Source: an uncultured Senegalimassilia sp.
GTDB lineage: Bacteria > Actinomycetota > Coriobacteriia > Coriobacteriales > Eggerthellaceae
NCBI GenBank assembly: GCA_934630815.1
Contig: CAKTWI010000029.1
Location: 1-26,128 of the forward strand
Direction of reading: 5' to 3'
DNA: 26,128 bases
Shown: positions 1 through 6,461 of the stretch, in pieces
Layout of the letters: every line of letters starts with the position of its first letter
Position numbering within the stretch: position 1 is the first letter of the stretch
Program-made: the position numbers and the translations under genes
Notes under the pieces: generated by a model
What the model was told of the DNA's origin: nothing
Databases searched by the model: none
Seen by the model: the letters and a program-made list of their open reading frames with translations, nothing else

Positions 1-21
1 CGCAGCATGCCTCCCCGCCAT

Positions 22-70
22 AAAAAACCTCCCATTCTCGGACTTTACTTCCAGTCCAAGAAATGGGAGG
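22..70 (-). terminator. Strong intrinsic terminator, minus strand
   Basis: The arms CCTCCCATT (28-36) and AATGGGAGG (62-70) pair perfectly. The inner arms CTCGGACT (37-44) and AGTCCAAG (53-60) pair with one wobble, around an 8-nt loop. Read on the minus strand, the hairpin is followed directly by TTTTTTA (plus positions 21-27). Something transcribed leftward therefore ends here. The only minus-strand candidates inside the window are the weak ORF at 87-416 or an unrecognised small RNA. Confidence 0.72.
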
Positions 71-86
71 CAGTTCATGCGGCCCC

Positions 87-416
87 CTATTTCGTATGCT
101 TGGATGCACTCGCTGCCAAATAGTGCGCGAGTGCGTGTTCGCCTTCTCTAACGTATTTGATAAACGAGCCGATTCGTGTAACGAGCGCGTGCGCATCGGG
201 GTTCGCCGCGTCTCGGCGTTGCGGGACGCGCCCGTTTGGCGCCGAATAGGCCCTGATCGCCGTCTGCTCGTACGCACTCGCGCAATTATTGGCAGCAATC
301 GCGTCGGACCCTGGCAGAACGAGATTACGGCTCGGCCCCCGCGTACAGCTCGGTGTGCGTGCTGGCTGGGACGTGCGCGGGTAGGGATGGGTGGACACGA
401 CAACCCACCAGCGCAA
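87..416 (-). CDS. Doubtful small ORF (about 109 aa), unrecognised
   Basis: I do not recognise this ORF and it may not be a gene. Read leftward it could encode up to 109 residues, but the only start at its 5' end is TTG at 416 and I see no convincing ribosome binding site. Roughly the last 70 residues look more protein-like than the first 35, with codons such as GCG, GAC and CGC in register. They include the segment GSFIKYVREGEHALAHYL near the end. Its stop lies 17 nt before the strong leftward terminator at 22-70, which is the main reason to list it. It could be the tail of a decayed gene, a small protein with a later unconventional start, or chance overlap with a non-coding RNA. The opposite strand also carries an open frame (63-554), which looks spurious. 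Confidence 0.22.
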   Translation of the reverse strand: MRWWVVVSTHPYPRTSQPARTPSCTRGPSRNLVLPGSDAIAANNCASAYEQTAIRAYSAPNGRVPQRRDAANPDAHALVTRIGSFIKYVREGEHALAHYLAASASKHTK

Positions 417-436
417 GGTATATCCAGCTATATAAA

Positions 437-614
437 GGTAACCGGTGCAAACCGGTTACCGGGCAGTGATCTACAGGGCTTAGGAGCCAAAAGGGGTCGA
501 AAACTGTGCATTTTCTGCACAGTGAGTGAATGGGTCATTATTTGTGGCATATAACGCCACGGATGGGGAATAAGCAACGTAAGAGAATTATCTATATCGG
601 CAGTAATTTCTCTT
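437..614. promoter_or_regulatory. Cluster of four inverted repeats in an otherwise empty intergenic region
   Basis: Four separate inverted repeats lie within 180 bp. At 437-460 GGTAACCGGT and ACCGGTTACC form perfect 10-bp arms around GCAA. At 503-523 ACTGTGCA and TGCACAGT form perfect 8-bp arms around TTTTC. At 544-560 GTGGC and GCCAC flank ATATAAC. At 581-614 AAGAGAATTA pairs with TAATTTCTCTT apart from one bulge. None has a U tract on either side, so operators or a structured RNA are likelier than terminators. No coding region is convincing between 1 and 645 apart from the weak ORF at 87-416. Confidence 0.5.
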
Positions 615-645
615 GTTTGCGGTTCTTGCCTGATTTGCATTCTTA

Positions 646-674
646 GCCCACGCGGACATCAGAGCCGCGTGGGC
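646..674 (-). terminator. Hairpin at the end of the MFS gene
   Basis: The arms GCCCACGCGG (646-655) and CCGCGTGGGC (665-674) pair perfectly around a 9-nt loop, 41 nt beyond the stop codon of the MFS exporter. On the minus strand it is followed by TAAGAATGC rather than a clean U tract. It is a plausible but not textbook terminator. Confidence 0.5.
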
Positions 675-715
675 ACCTGTTCCTATTGCTAGCAGCCCTC
701 GGCCGCCGTTGCGCC

Positions 716-2194
716 CTATGCCTGCGCGGCGCTTGCGGGCGCCTCGCCATGCGCCGACGCAGCGCCGCCTTCGGGCGCCCCGGCCTCGTCGGCATAGCTG
801 CGCTTCTTCAGCAGCATCGATACCGCCAGTGCGGCAACTGCGAGCACTAGGGTGAACGTGAAACCCCAGTGCACGCCGTTGGTGAACGCGACTGCGCCGC
901 CTTCCGCGCTTGCCGCCTGGCCCATGCCAAGCAGGCTGGTGGCGACGGCGGTTGCGATGGCGCCGAGCACCTGCTGTAGGGTGTTCATCATGGTGGAGCC
1001 GTCCGCGTTCATGCGGTGCGGCAGCGAGTTCAGGGCGCTCGTCTGGCTCGGCGACATAGCCAGCGGCACGCCGATCATCAAGATCACGTGAGCGCAAACC
1101 ACGTACGCGATCGGAGTCTCGGGCGTCGCAAACAGGAACATCACGGTGCCCACAATGGACAGGGCGAAGCCTGCGCGTGCCGGGATGCGAGCGCCGATGC
1201 GGTCGTACAGGCCACCGGCGATCACGGACACGATGCAGTTCACCACGCCGCCGGGCAGCATGAGCATGCCGGCCATGGCCACGGGCAGCAGCATGCCGCT
1301 TTGGATGTACTGCGGCAACAGGTACATGGCCGAAAGCGTGATGCCGAAGTTCAGCATCACCAGCGTAACGCCCACGCGATAGCCCTGCTGGCAGAACACG
1401 CGCACATCAAGCACGGGAGCCTCCATGTGCAGCTGGCGATACACGTACGCGGCAATGCAGACCACGCCGATGACCAGCGCGGACACCACTTCGACGCTGG
1501 TCCATCCGTACAGGCTGGCAAGCCCGGCGCCCAGCACCACGCCGCCGAATCCCAGGCACGAGAGCACGCACGAGAGCACATCGACGCGCGGGCGCGTCAG
1601 CTCGTAGGGGTTCACCAGGAACTTCGCCGCGAACACCATGGCCATGGCCAGCACCACGGCGAAGGTGAAGAAGATGAAGCGCCAGCTCAGAACGCCAAGA
1701 ATGATGCCTGAGAGGGTGGGGCCGATGGCGGGGGCGAACATGATGATGAGCGCCGTCAAGCCCATGGCAGCGCCGATCTTCACCGGTGGGAACACCTCAA
1801 GCACCACGGCGAACATCATGGGCAGCACGAGGCCCGTGCCCACGCCTTGCACCAGGCGGCCCGCCAACATCACCTCGAAGCTGGGGGCGAACCCGCTGAT
1901 CAGCGAGCCGACGAAGAACGCACCCAGGGCGAATAACGTGAGCTTGCGAACGCTGAACCACTTCATGAGCAGGCTGGCGAAGGGCAGCACGATGCCGATG
2001 ACCAGCATATAGCCGACGACCATCCACTGCATCACGGCAACGTCGACGCCGAACGCCTCGGTCAGCTGCGGCAGCGCGATATTGAGCGACGTCTCGCTGA
2101 ACATGCCCGTGAAACCGCCTAGATACAGGCCCATCATGGTCAGGTAGGGGTGCGCAACCTCGATGTGCGCCTTATGGGGATCAAAACCTTGCAT
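716..2194 (-). CDS. MFS multidrug exporter, DHA2 (14-TM) type
   Basis: This is an inner-membrane proton-coupled efflux protein of the drug:H+ antiporter-2 type (EmrB/QacA/LmrB relatives). Its substrate cannot be told from sequence. The protein has 492 residues, within the usual range, and about 14 hydrophobic segments. Near the N-terminus it carries the typical LTEAFGVD...MQWMVVGYML start of the family. A motif-A-like loop follows (LLMKWFSVRKL), then the AGRLVQGVGTGLVLPMM segment and a motif-C-like APAIGPTLSGII. The C-terminal tail is Ala/Glu-rich. The open frame runs upstream to 2332, but ATG at 2194 is chosen because it sits just before the conserved N-terminus and has GGAAA in front. The upstream extension overlaps a terminator hairpin (2266-2311) and reads as a leader. 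No partner membrane-fusion protein lies beside it. Confidence 0.88.
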   Translation of the reverse strand: MQGFDPHKAHIEVAHPYLTMMGLYLGGFTGMFSETSLNIALPQLTEAFGVDVAVMQWMVVGYMLVIGIVLPFASLLMKWFSVRKLTLFALGAFFVGSLISGFAPSFEVMLAGRLVQGVGTGLVLPMMFAVVLEVFPPVKIGAAMGLTALIIMFAPAIGPTLSGIILGVLSWRFIFFTFAVVLAMAMVFAAKFLVNPYELTRPRVDVLSCVLSCLGFGGVVLGAGLASLYGWTSVEVVSALVIGVVCIAAYVYRQLHMEAPVLDVRVFCQQGYRVGVTLVMLNFGITLSAMYLLPQYIQSGMLLPVAMAGMLMLPGGVVNCIVSVIAGGLYDRIGARIPARAGFALSIVGTVMFLFATPETPIAYVVCAHVILMIGVPLAMSPSQTSALNSLPHRMNADGSTMMNTLQQVLGAIATAVATSLLGMGQAASAEGGAVAFTNGVHWGFTFTLVLAVAALAVSMLLKKRSYADEAGAPEGGAASAHGEAPASAAQA

Positions 2195-2265
2195 ACTGTT
2201 TTCCGTACATTCCTTTCCGACTTTTGCGCAGCGCCCGCGCGGGCAAACGTGCCCGACAAAACAAA

Positions 2266-2311
2266 AAGCGGGGGCTGCAAAGGAAGCTTTCATCCTTTGC
2301 AGCCCCCGCTT
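2266..2311 (-). terminator. Terminator hairpin in the MFS leader, possible attenuator
   Basis: A perfect 19-bp stem has AAGCGGGGGCTGCAAAGGA (2266-2284) as its plus-strand left arm and its complement at 2293-2311, with the 8-nt loop AGCTTTCA. On the minus strand it is followed by TTTTTGTTTTG, a strong U-rich tract. It lies 72 nt upstream of the MFS start. The lipoprotein gene upstream already has its own terminator at 2398-2421, so this one would act on a transcript starting between the two. An in-frame ATG (MKASFAAPAF...) lies inside the hairpin loop, so a leader peptide is possible. The alternative is a simple second terminator against readthrough. Confidence 0.7.
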
Positions 2312-2397
2312 AAGGGCGCTACCGACTACCACTAATTGCTTTCAGCCTAGCAGAAACCGCACCCGTTTCGTAAGCGTTGAAATTGTGGAGAAACGAA

Positions 2398-2421
2398 AAG
2401 CGCCTCCCGGGGGAGGCGCTT
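2398..2421 (-). terminator. Intrinsic terminator of the lipoprotein gene
   Basis: AAGCGCCTCCC (2398-2408) pairs perfectly with GGGAGGCGCTT (2411-2421). On the minus strand the stem runs into TTTTCGTTTC. It lies 88 nt past the lipoprotein stop codon. Its right arm overlaps the first copy of the 19-bp direct repeat. Confidence 0.75.
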
Positions 2422-2499
2422 CGTTCGCGTTGCGCGTGGCGTCGGCAAAGCAAAGCGGTCGCAGTGCGTGCAGCGACGGCGAGGCGCTTCGTTCGCGTT
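2413..2499. repeat. 19-bp direct repeat, two copies
   Basis: GAGGCGCTTCGTTCGCGTT occurs identically at 2413-2431 and 2481-2499, just downstream of the lipoprotein stop codon. The first copy forms the right arm of the terminator at 2398-2421. The second copy has no matching left arm. It may be a partial duplication of the terminator region. Confidence 0.7.
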
Positions 2500-2508
2500 C
2501 GCATAGTG

Positions 2509-3324
2509 CTATGCGATCTCGATCGGATAGCTGGCGATGGTGTCGTAGGTGTCGTTATCCATCAGGCTGATGGTGCCGGCGACGTTCTTCATCGCTTCAA
2601 TGTCGGTGATCTTGGTGCTGTCGAAGTAGCCGAAGGTTTCGGCGAACATACCGGGCTTGACGGTCTCGGTCAGGGTGAAGTCGACCATCTGACCGTCAAC
2701 GCTGAAGGTGCCGTACTCGGCCATGAACAGGACGGTCTTGTCGGCGGTCTTGTTCTCAACCTTGAAGGTGTAGCCGCAGTCGTCGAGCCAATCCTGCTTC
2801 TTGTTCAGCACGGTGATGGTGCAGTTCTCGTCGTCGACGAGCACCTTGTCAACGGCGACGGTGTTCTTATCGGAGGTGGTTGCGGCCTTTGCGTCGCCCG
2901 CAGTGCCCTCGGTCTTGACTTCGCCGCGCTCGAACGTCATGGCGTAGCCGTCATCGGTCATCTGCAGCTTACCGTCGGTGATGGTCGCGGTGATGGGGCT
3001 GCCGTCGATGGTGAACGTGGCCTCCGTGGCGCTCTTGGCCTCCCACGTGCCGTCAAGGGGCTCGCCGAACATGACGAGTGCGCAGGTGCCGTCTTCGTTG
3101 ACGTTCAGACCCACGCTCATGCCGAACGCGTCAAGCATGGCAATGTCCTCAGCGGTTGCCTCTTCGCCGTCGGACACCATGCCCGCCAGCTTCCACGAGC
3201 CGATGAACGCCTCTTTCGAGTCCTTGTCGTTGGTCGCGCCGCCACCTCCGCCGCAGCCGGCCAGTGCCAGGCACAGCGTCATCGCGCATGCTGCCAACGC
3301 GCATACCAATAGCTTCCTCTTCAT
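2509..3324 (-). CDS. Secreted lipoprotein, function unknown
   Basis: The product has 271 residues. It begins with a lipoprotein signal peptide (positive MKRK, a hydrophobic core, lipobox LAGC with the lipidated Cys at about residue 24). A Gly-rich linker and a charged Asp/Lys stretch follow. Two beta-rich parts come next. Residues about 38-120 contain FIGSWKLAGM, DGTCALVMFGEPLDGTW and a TFTIDGSPITATITDGKL strand pattern, which resembles the small lipocalin-like beta domains common in gut Gram-positive lipoproteins. Residues about 150-271 look like an immunoglobulin-like extracellular domain (CTITVLNK...YTFKVENKT). ATG at 3324 is preferred over GTG at 3333 because GGGAG stands 8 nt upstream. 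It should be anchored to the outer face of the membrane. The ligand or role is unknown, and the neighbours do not clarify it. Confidence 0.8.
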   Translation of the reverse strand: MKRKLLVCALAACAMTLCLALAGCGGGGGATNDKDSKEAFIGSWKLAGMVSDGEEATAEDIAMLDAFGMSVGLNVNEDGTCALVMFGEPLDGTWEAKSATEATFTIDGSPITATITDGKLQMTDDGYAMTFERGEVKTEGTAGDAKAATTSDKNTVAVDKVLVDDENCTITVLNKKQDWLDDCGYTFKVENKTADKTVLFMAEYGTFSVDGQMVDFTLTETVKPGMFAETFGYFDSTKITDIEAMKNVAGTISLMDNDTYDTIASYPIEIA

Positions 3325-3363
3325 GTCCCTCACTCCCTTTCTGTTTGATGCTCCTATGGCGAA

Positions 3364-3384
3364 CCTTCGGTCCCTCGCCGAAGG
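3364..3384. other. Small hairpin between the zinc-ribbon gene and the lipoprotein
   Basis: CCTTCGG (3364-3370) and CCGAAGG (3378-3384) form a perfect 7-bp stem with a 7-nt loop, 47 nt after the stop of the upstream minus-strand gene. There is no U tract, so termination is uncertain. Confidence 0.35.
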
Positions 3385-3430
3385 CGTGTGCCCTGCTTAC
3401 GCGCCTGCCGCAAATCGAATCGCTGGGCGC

Positions 3431-4162
3431 CTATCCCATCGCGCCGCCGCAGTACTCGCAGCGACCTTGCGCGTCGGGGATGGTGGTGGCGCCGCAGAAC
3501 GGGCAGGTTTGCGCGGTTTTCGGTGCCGCGGCTGCCGCCGCCTGCTCGCGGACGGTCTCGCGAAGCTGCGTGAGCGCCTCGCGAATCTGCTGCGCCTGAC
3601 GCTCCGCCTCGCGATATTCCACGGAATTGCGTTCCTCGATGCGGTAGTCGTTGACCTTGAACGTGATCTCGTTGAAGTACGGCGAGTTCACGTGGATGGT
3701 CACGTACACGTCGTAGTCGATGTCGTAGCGCGGCGGGTCGTAGCTTTGCGAATGGCCTTCGTCGTCTTTCCAAGTAAGCTCGCTGCGTGTCTCGCGAATT
3801 TCGGTATCGCAGCCTGTGACCTGGGAAAAGTCCATGACGTCGGGGTTTGCGTCGCGCCAACGGGAATTGCGCGTGACGATGAAGCGCTTCGCGTCCTCGT
3901 CGAGCATCACCTTCATGTCGCAGCCGAGCGTGCGCGTGACGTTGAGCTCGGCCACCTTCTGCCGGTTGGCCTCGCGGTACTCAAGCTGCTCGGCGATCTG
4001 CTCGACGGTGCTCGCGCGTCGGTCGCTGAAGAACGGCGAAAGCTTGCCCGCGCACTCCTTGCACAGGTTGCCGTCTTCAAGCTTTCGATTGCCTAGAAGC
4101 CCGATCTCGCCGCCGCAGATGCTGCAGGTTTTCTTTTCGAACATCTTTCCGAACAGCCCCAT
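3431..4162 (-). CDS. DUF4428 / zinc-ribbon protein
   Basis: The 243-residue product has a Cys-rich module at each end. Residues 13-37 (CSIC...CKEC, with GGEIGLLGNRKL between) match the DUF4428 pattern, a treble-clef or zinc-ribbon fold. Residues 220-238 (CPFC...CEYC) form a second zinc ribbon. The middle is predicted mixed alpha/beta, containing YDVYVTIHVNSPYFNEITFKV written here in two parts (YDVYVTIHVN, SPYFNEITFKV). It is followed by a helical, Ala-rich stretch around residues 180-215. There is no signal peptide or TM segment, so it is probably cytoplasmic. The start at 4162 is supported by AAAGGGG 7 nt upstream. DUF4428 proteins often occur beside SPFH and zinc-ribbon proteins. Such a pair lies 4.5 kb away at 8673-11642, but any functional link is inference. 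The longer frame running on to 4906 is spurious. Confidence 0.82.
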   Translation of the reverse strand: MGLFGKMFEKKTCSICGGEIGLLGNRKLEDGNLCKECAGKLSPFFSDRRASTVEQIAEQLEYREANRQKVAELNVTRTLGCDMKVMLDEDAKRFIVTRNSRWRDANPDVMDFSQVTGCDTEIRETRSELTWKDDEGHSQSYDPPRYDIDYDVYVTIHVNSPYFNEITFKVNDYRIEERNSVEYREAERQAQQIREALTQLRETVREQAAAAAAPKTAQTCPFCGATTIPDAQGRCEYCGGAMG

Positions 4163-4263
4163 TTCGCGCCCCTTTCGTCGTCTCCAACTCCGTACCCAGA
4201 TAATGGCAGAAGCGGGGAAAGCGAAGAAGCGCCCTGCGGCTCGAAAAGGGGTGCAAAAGCGCA

Positions 4264-4288
4264 CCGAACGGCTCAGGTTACCGTTCGG
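4264..4288 (-). terminator. Probable terminator of the sensor operon
   Basis: CCGAACGG (4264-4271) pairs perfectly with CCGTTCGG (4281-4288) around a 9-nt loop. It lies 30 nt past the stop of the LuxR-type regulator. On the minus strand it is followed by TGCGCTTTTGC, a weak U tract. Confidence 0.5.
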
Positions 4289-4317
4289 GAAGCCGTAAAG
4301 GTTTGCGTTATCGCGCT

Positions 4318-4959
4318 TTATTCCTCGGATTGCTCGCCGGTGCGGCCCATGCCGGGGATGATGAGTCCGCTGGAGACCGCGTGCACGGCGAGGCGCAGGA
4401 TGTTGTCGTAGCCGGTTTTTGCCAGGATCTCGGAGATATGGCGCTTCACGGTGCCTTCGGACAGGTACAGCTCCTGCGCAATCTCCTTGCGCGTTTTGGT
4501 CTCGCACATCAGGCGCAGAATGTCGATCTCGGTTTGCGTGAGCGCCGCGGCGCCGGAAAGCGCGTTGGATTGAGGACGGGGAAACGTGGAATAGCCCTCC
4601 ATGGTGGAGCGGATGACGGCGATGAGCTCGGCCGTGCCGACATTCTTGTACACGAAGCTGTCTACGCCGGCAGCGCGAGCCTGTTCGACGAACGTGATCT
4701 CGGGCATGCCCGTCATGATGACCACGCGCACGTCGGGGTGCGCCTCCTTGATAGCGGCGGCCGCCACGATGCCGCTGGAATCGTTTTCCGTGCACACGTC
4801 CAACAGCGCCAGGTTTGCGTTGTGCTTTTCGACCGCGGAAAGGGCGTTGGCCGCATCGGCGATGGCCGCGACGACGTGCATGTCGTCCTGCATGTCGATG
4901 GCGCACGCGAGCGAGTCGCGCAGCATGGCTTGATCTTCGGCGATGACCATGTCGATCAT
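4318..4959 (-). CDS. NarL/FixJ-type response regulator (LuxR HTH)
   Basis: This is a 213-residue DNA-binding response regulator. The receiver domain spans residues 1-120. The acidic pair is E8/D9, the phosphoacceptor is D54 (in LALLDV), the conserved Thr is T83 (IMTG) and the Lys is K105 (FVYK). The LuxR-type helix-turn-helix spans about residues 138-200, with LTQTEIDILRLM, KTRKEIAQELYLSEGTVKRH and the ILAKTG dimer helix. ATG at 4959 has AGGGGGA about 6 nt upstream. It is the last gene of a leftward operon after the membrane sensor (6461-8245) and the histidine kinase (5025-6461), 65 nt beyond the latter. It is the obvious phosphotransfer partner of that kinase. Its targets are not known. The repeat at 8311-8440 upstream of the operon is a candidate binding region. 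Confidence 0.93.
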   Translation of the reverse strand: MIDMVIAEDQAMLRDSLACAIDMQDDMHVVAAIADAANALSAVEKHNANLALLDVCTENDSSGIVAAAAIKEAHPDVRVVIMTGMPEITFVEQARAAGVDSFVYKNVGTAELIAVIRSTMEGYSTFPRPQSNALSGAAALTQTEIDILRLMCETKTRKEIAQELYLSEGTVKRHISEILAKTGYDNILRLAVHAVSSGLIIPGMGRTGEQSEE

Positions 4960-5024
4960 GGCGTCCCCCTGGGCGTAGAAGGCGGTCCTTGCATATCGCC
5001 GGAACAGCGGCGATGCCCTCTATT

Positions 5025-6461
5025 CTACCGTGGAACCACCGCTTCTAGCGTGAAAGGCTGGGTGGCCGTCACCTGGCAGGTGCCGCCGACCGCGCCAACG
5101 GCCTCGCGCATGCTGGGAAGCCCCGTTCCCTCGCGGAAATCGCTGGGGCCCGCTAAGCCATCGTTGGTTACACGAAGCGTGTACGAGCTGCCGCTTTCCT
5201 CGAAGGCGATGCGCACGTGGTGGGCCTGGCCGTGCTTGACGGCGTTGGTTGCAGCCTCGCGGCAGATGGTGACGAACGCCTCGGCCACGGCGGGCGCCTC
5301 GGGTAGGCGGCCGATCTGCTCGATGCGCACGCCAACCAGCTCGAACGCATGCACGATGGAAGCCAGCTCGGTGGGCGATTGCTCGTCGTCGGCGCGGCCG
5401 AGGTCCTCCATCATGCTGCGCACCAGGTCCGTGACCTGGTCGAGCGCCTCAGGGTTGCTGCTGCCGTCCTCAAGGTAGCGATGCAGGATGGAAAGACGCT
5501 GGCCGATGGTGTCGTGCACGCGCGCCTTCATGTGCAACATGGCCTCGTTGCGCGCGACCTCGCGAACGCCCGCAAGCGATTCCTCCAGTTCTCGGTTCGC
5601 CTGCTCAAGCAGGTCGTTCGTGCGCGCGATGGTGGTGTTGAGCCGCTCCTCCTCCGTGACGTCGATGGCCGCGAGACGGCGGTATGCCTTGCCGTTGACC
5701 TCGGCGGTGTCGCGCTTGAACAGGCGTACGTTGCCTTCCCCGACCTGGATGCGCACGCCTTCGGGCAGCACGTCGTTTATGGGCGCCGCGCCGCGTTTCG
5801 CTATCTCGCACAGGTTTTCCCACAGCATGCTGACGTCGGACAAGTCGGTGGCGAAGCCGAGTTCCATGAGGCACCACCGCATGGCGTCGTTCATGTACAG
5901 CACGCGGCCGCTTCGATCTGCCATGGCAAGGCCCTCAGGCAAGCGGTCGACGGCCTCGATGGCGGAAAGCTGCGTGATGCTGTTGCGGAACCGCCGGATG
6001 TCCAAGATCAACCCGGCGCTCACGCGGAACGTCAGGAACGCGGCATCGGCTATGAACAGGTACGGTGCGAAGGTGCCGGCGGCATTGATGACGGGTGGCG
6101 AACACAGGGCGAACAGCGCGATCTCCCAGGTCATCACCGGTTTGCGATAGCGGATGGCAATCGCCAGGCCAATAACCGCCAGTGCCAGGTTGAACCAGAG
6201 CAGCGTGTTTAAGGGAAGCGCCGTTATGCGCAAGTGCAGCAGCAAGGCGCCGTGGTTGGCGTATGCCGACAGCATGGTGGCGGTCGCAAGGTATAGGTGC
6301 ACCACCAGCAGCGCCTCGTACACGGTGGCCGCCGATACCGGGCGGCCGCTTTTGCGCGCGGCTAGGAACAGCGCATGCAGCGTCTGCGCGGCGCTCAGCA
6401 GGAAGAACACCGCCGTAAGCGTTGCGACCACGGGGATCTTGGTGAACAGCAGATCTTCCAT
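5025..6461 (-). CDS. Membrane PAS-domain sensor histidine kinase (NarX/DesK class)
   Basis: This is a 478-residue kinase. About five hydrophobic segments occupy residues 8-155. A PAS-like domain follows at about 170-270 (LPEGLAMADRSGRVLYMNDAM), then a coiled-coil linker (LNTTIARTNDLLEQANRELEE in two parts: LNTTIARTNDLLEQ and ANRELEE). The HisKA_3-type dimerisation helix carries the likely phosphorylated His in ARVHDTIGQRLS (about H316). The HATPase_c domain has the N box REAATNAVKHG and a short G box EGTGLPSMREAV. ATG at 6461 overlaps the TGA stop of the preceding gene by one base (TGATG), so the two are translationally coupled. The in-frame GTG one codon earlier is less likely. The kinase should autophosphorylate and pass phosphate to the regulator at 4318-4959. 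The input signal is unknown. Confidence 0.92.
   Translation of the reverse strand: MEDLLFTKIPVVATLTAVFFLLSAAQTLHALFLAARKSGRPVSAATVYEALLVVHLYLATATMLSAYANHGALLLHLRITALPLNTLLWFNLALAVIGLAIAIRYRKPVMTWEIALFALCSPPVINAAGTFAPYLFIADAAFLTFRVSAGLILDIRRFRNSITQLSAIEAVDRLPEGLAMADRSGRVLYMNDAMRWCLMELGFATDLSDVSMLWENLCEIAKRGAAPINDVLPEGVRIQVGEGNVRLFKRDTAEVNGKAYRRLAAIDVTEEERLNTTIARTNDLLEQANRELEESLAGVREVARNEAMLHMKARVHDTIGQRLSILHRYLEDGSSNPEALDQVTDLVRSMMEDLGRADDEQSPTELASIVHAFELVGVRIEQIGRLPEAPAVAEAFVTICREAATNAVKHGQAHHVRIAFEESGSSYTLRVTNDGLAGPSDFREGTGLPSMREAVGAVGGTCQVTATQPFTLEAVVPR

Noticed and set aside
60..420. tmRNA, RNase P RNA or another known structural RNA on the minus strand
   Set aside because: I looked for the conserved ends and core strings of these RNAs on both strands and found none. 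The strong terminator is the only positive sign.
63..554. Plus-strand open frame of 163 codons in the left intergenic region
   Set aside because: Composition is rich in Arg, Cys and Gly as in out-of-frame reading of GC-rich DNA. It starts inside the terminator stem and has no good ribosome binding site or recognisable domain.
4163..4906. N-terminal extension of the zinc-ribbon gene to 491 codons
   Set aside because: The extension is Arg/His-rich out-of-frame sequence through the intergenic gap and the LuxR-type gene. The real start at 4162 has its own ribosome binding site.
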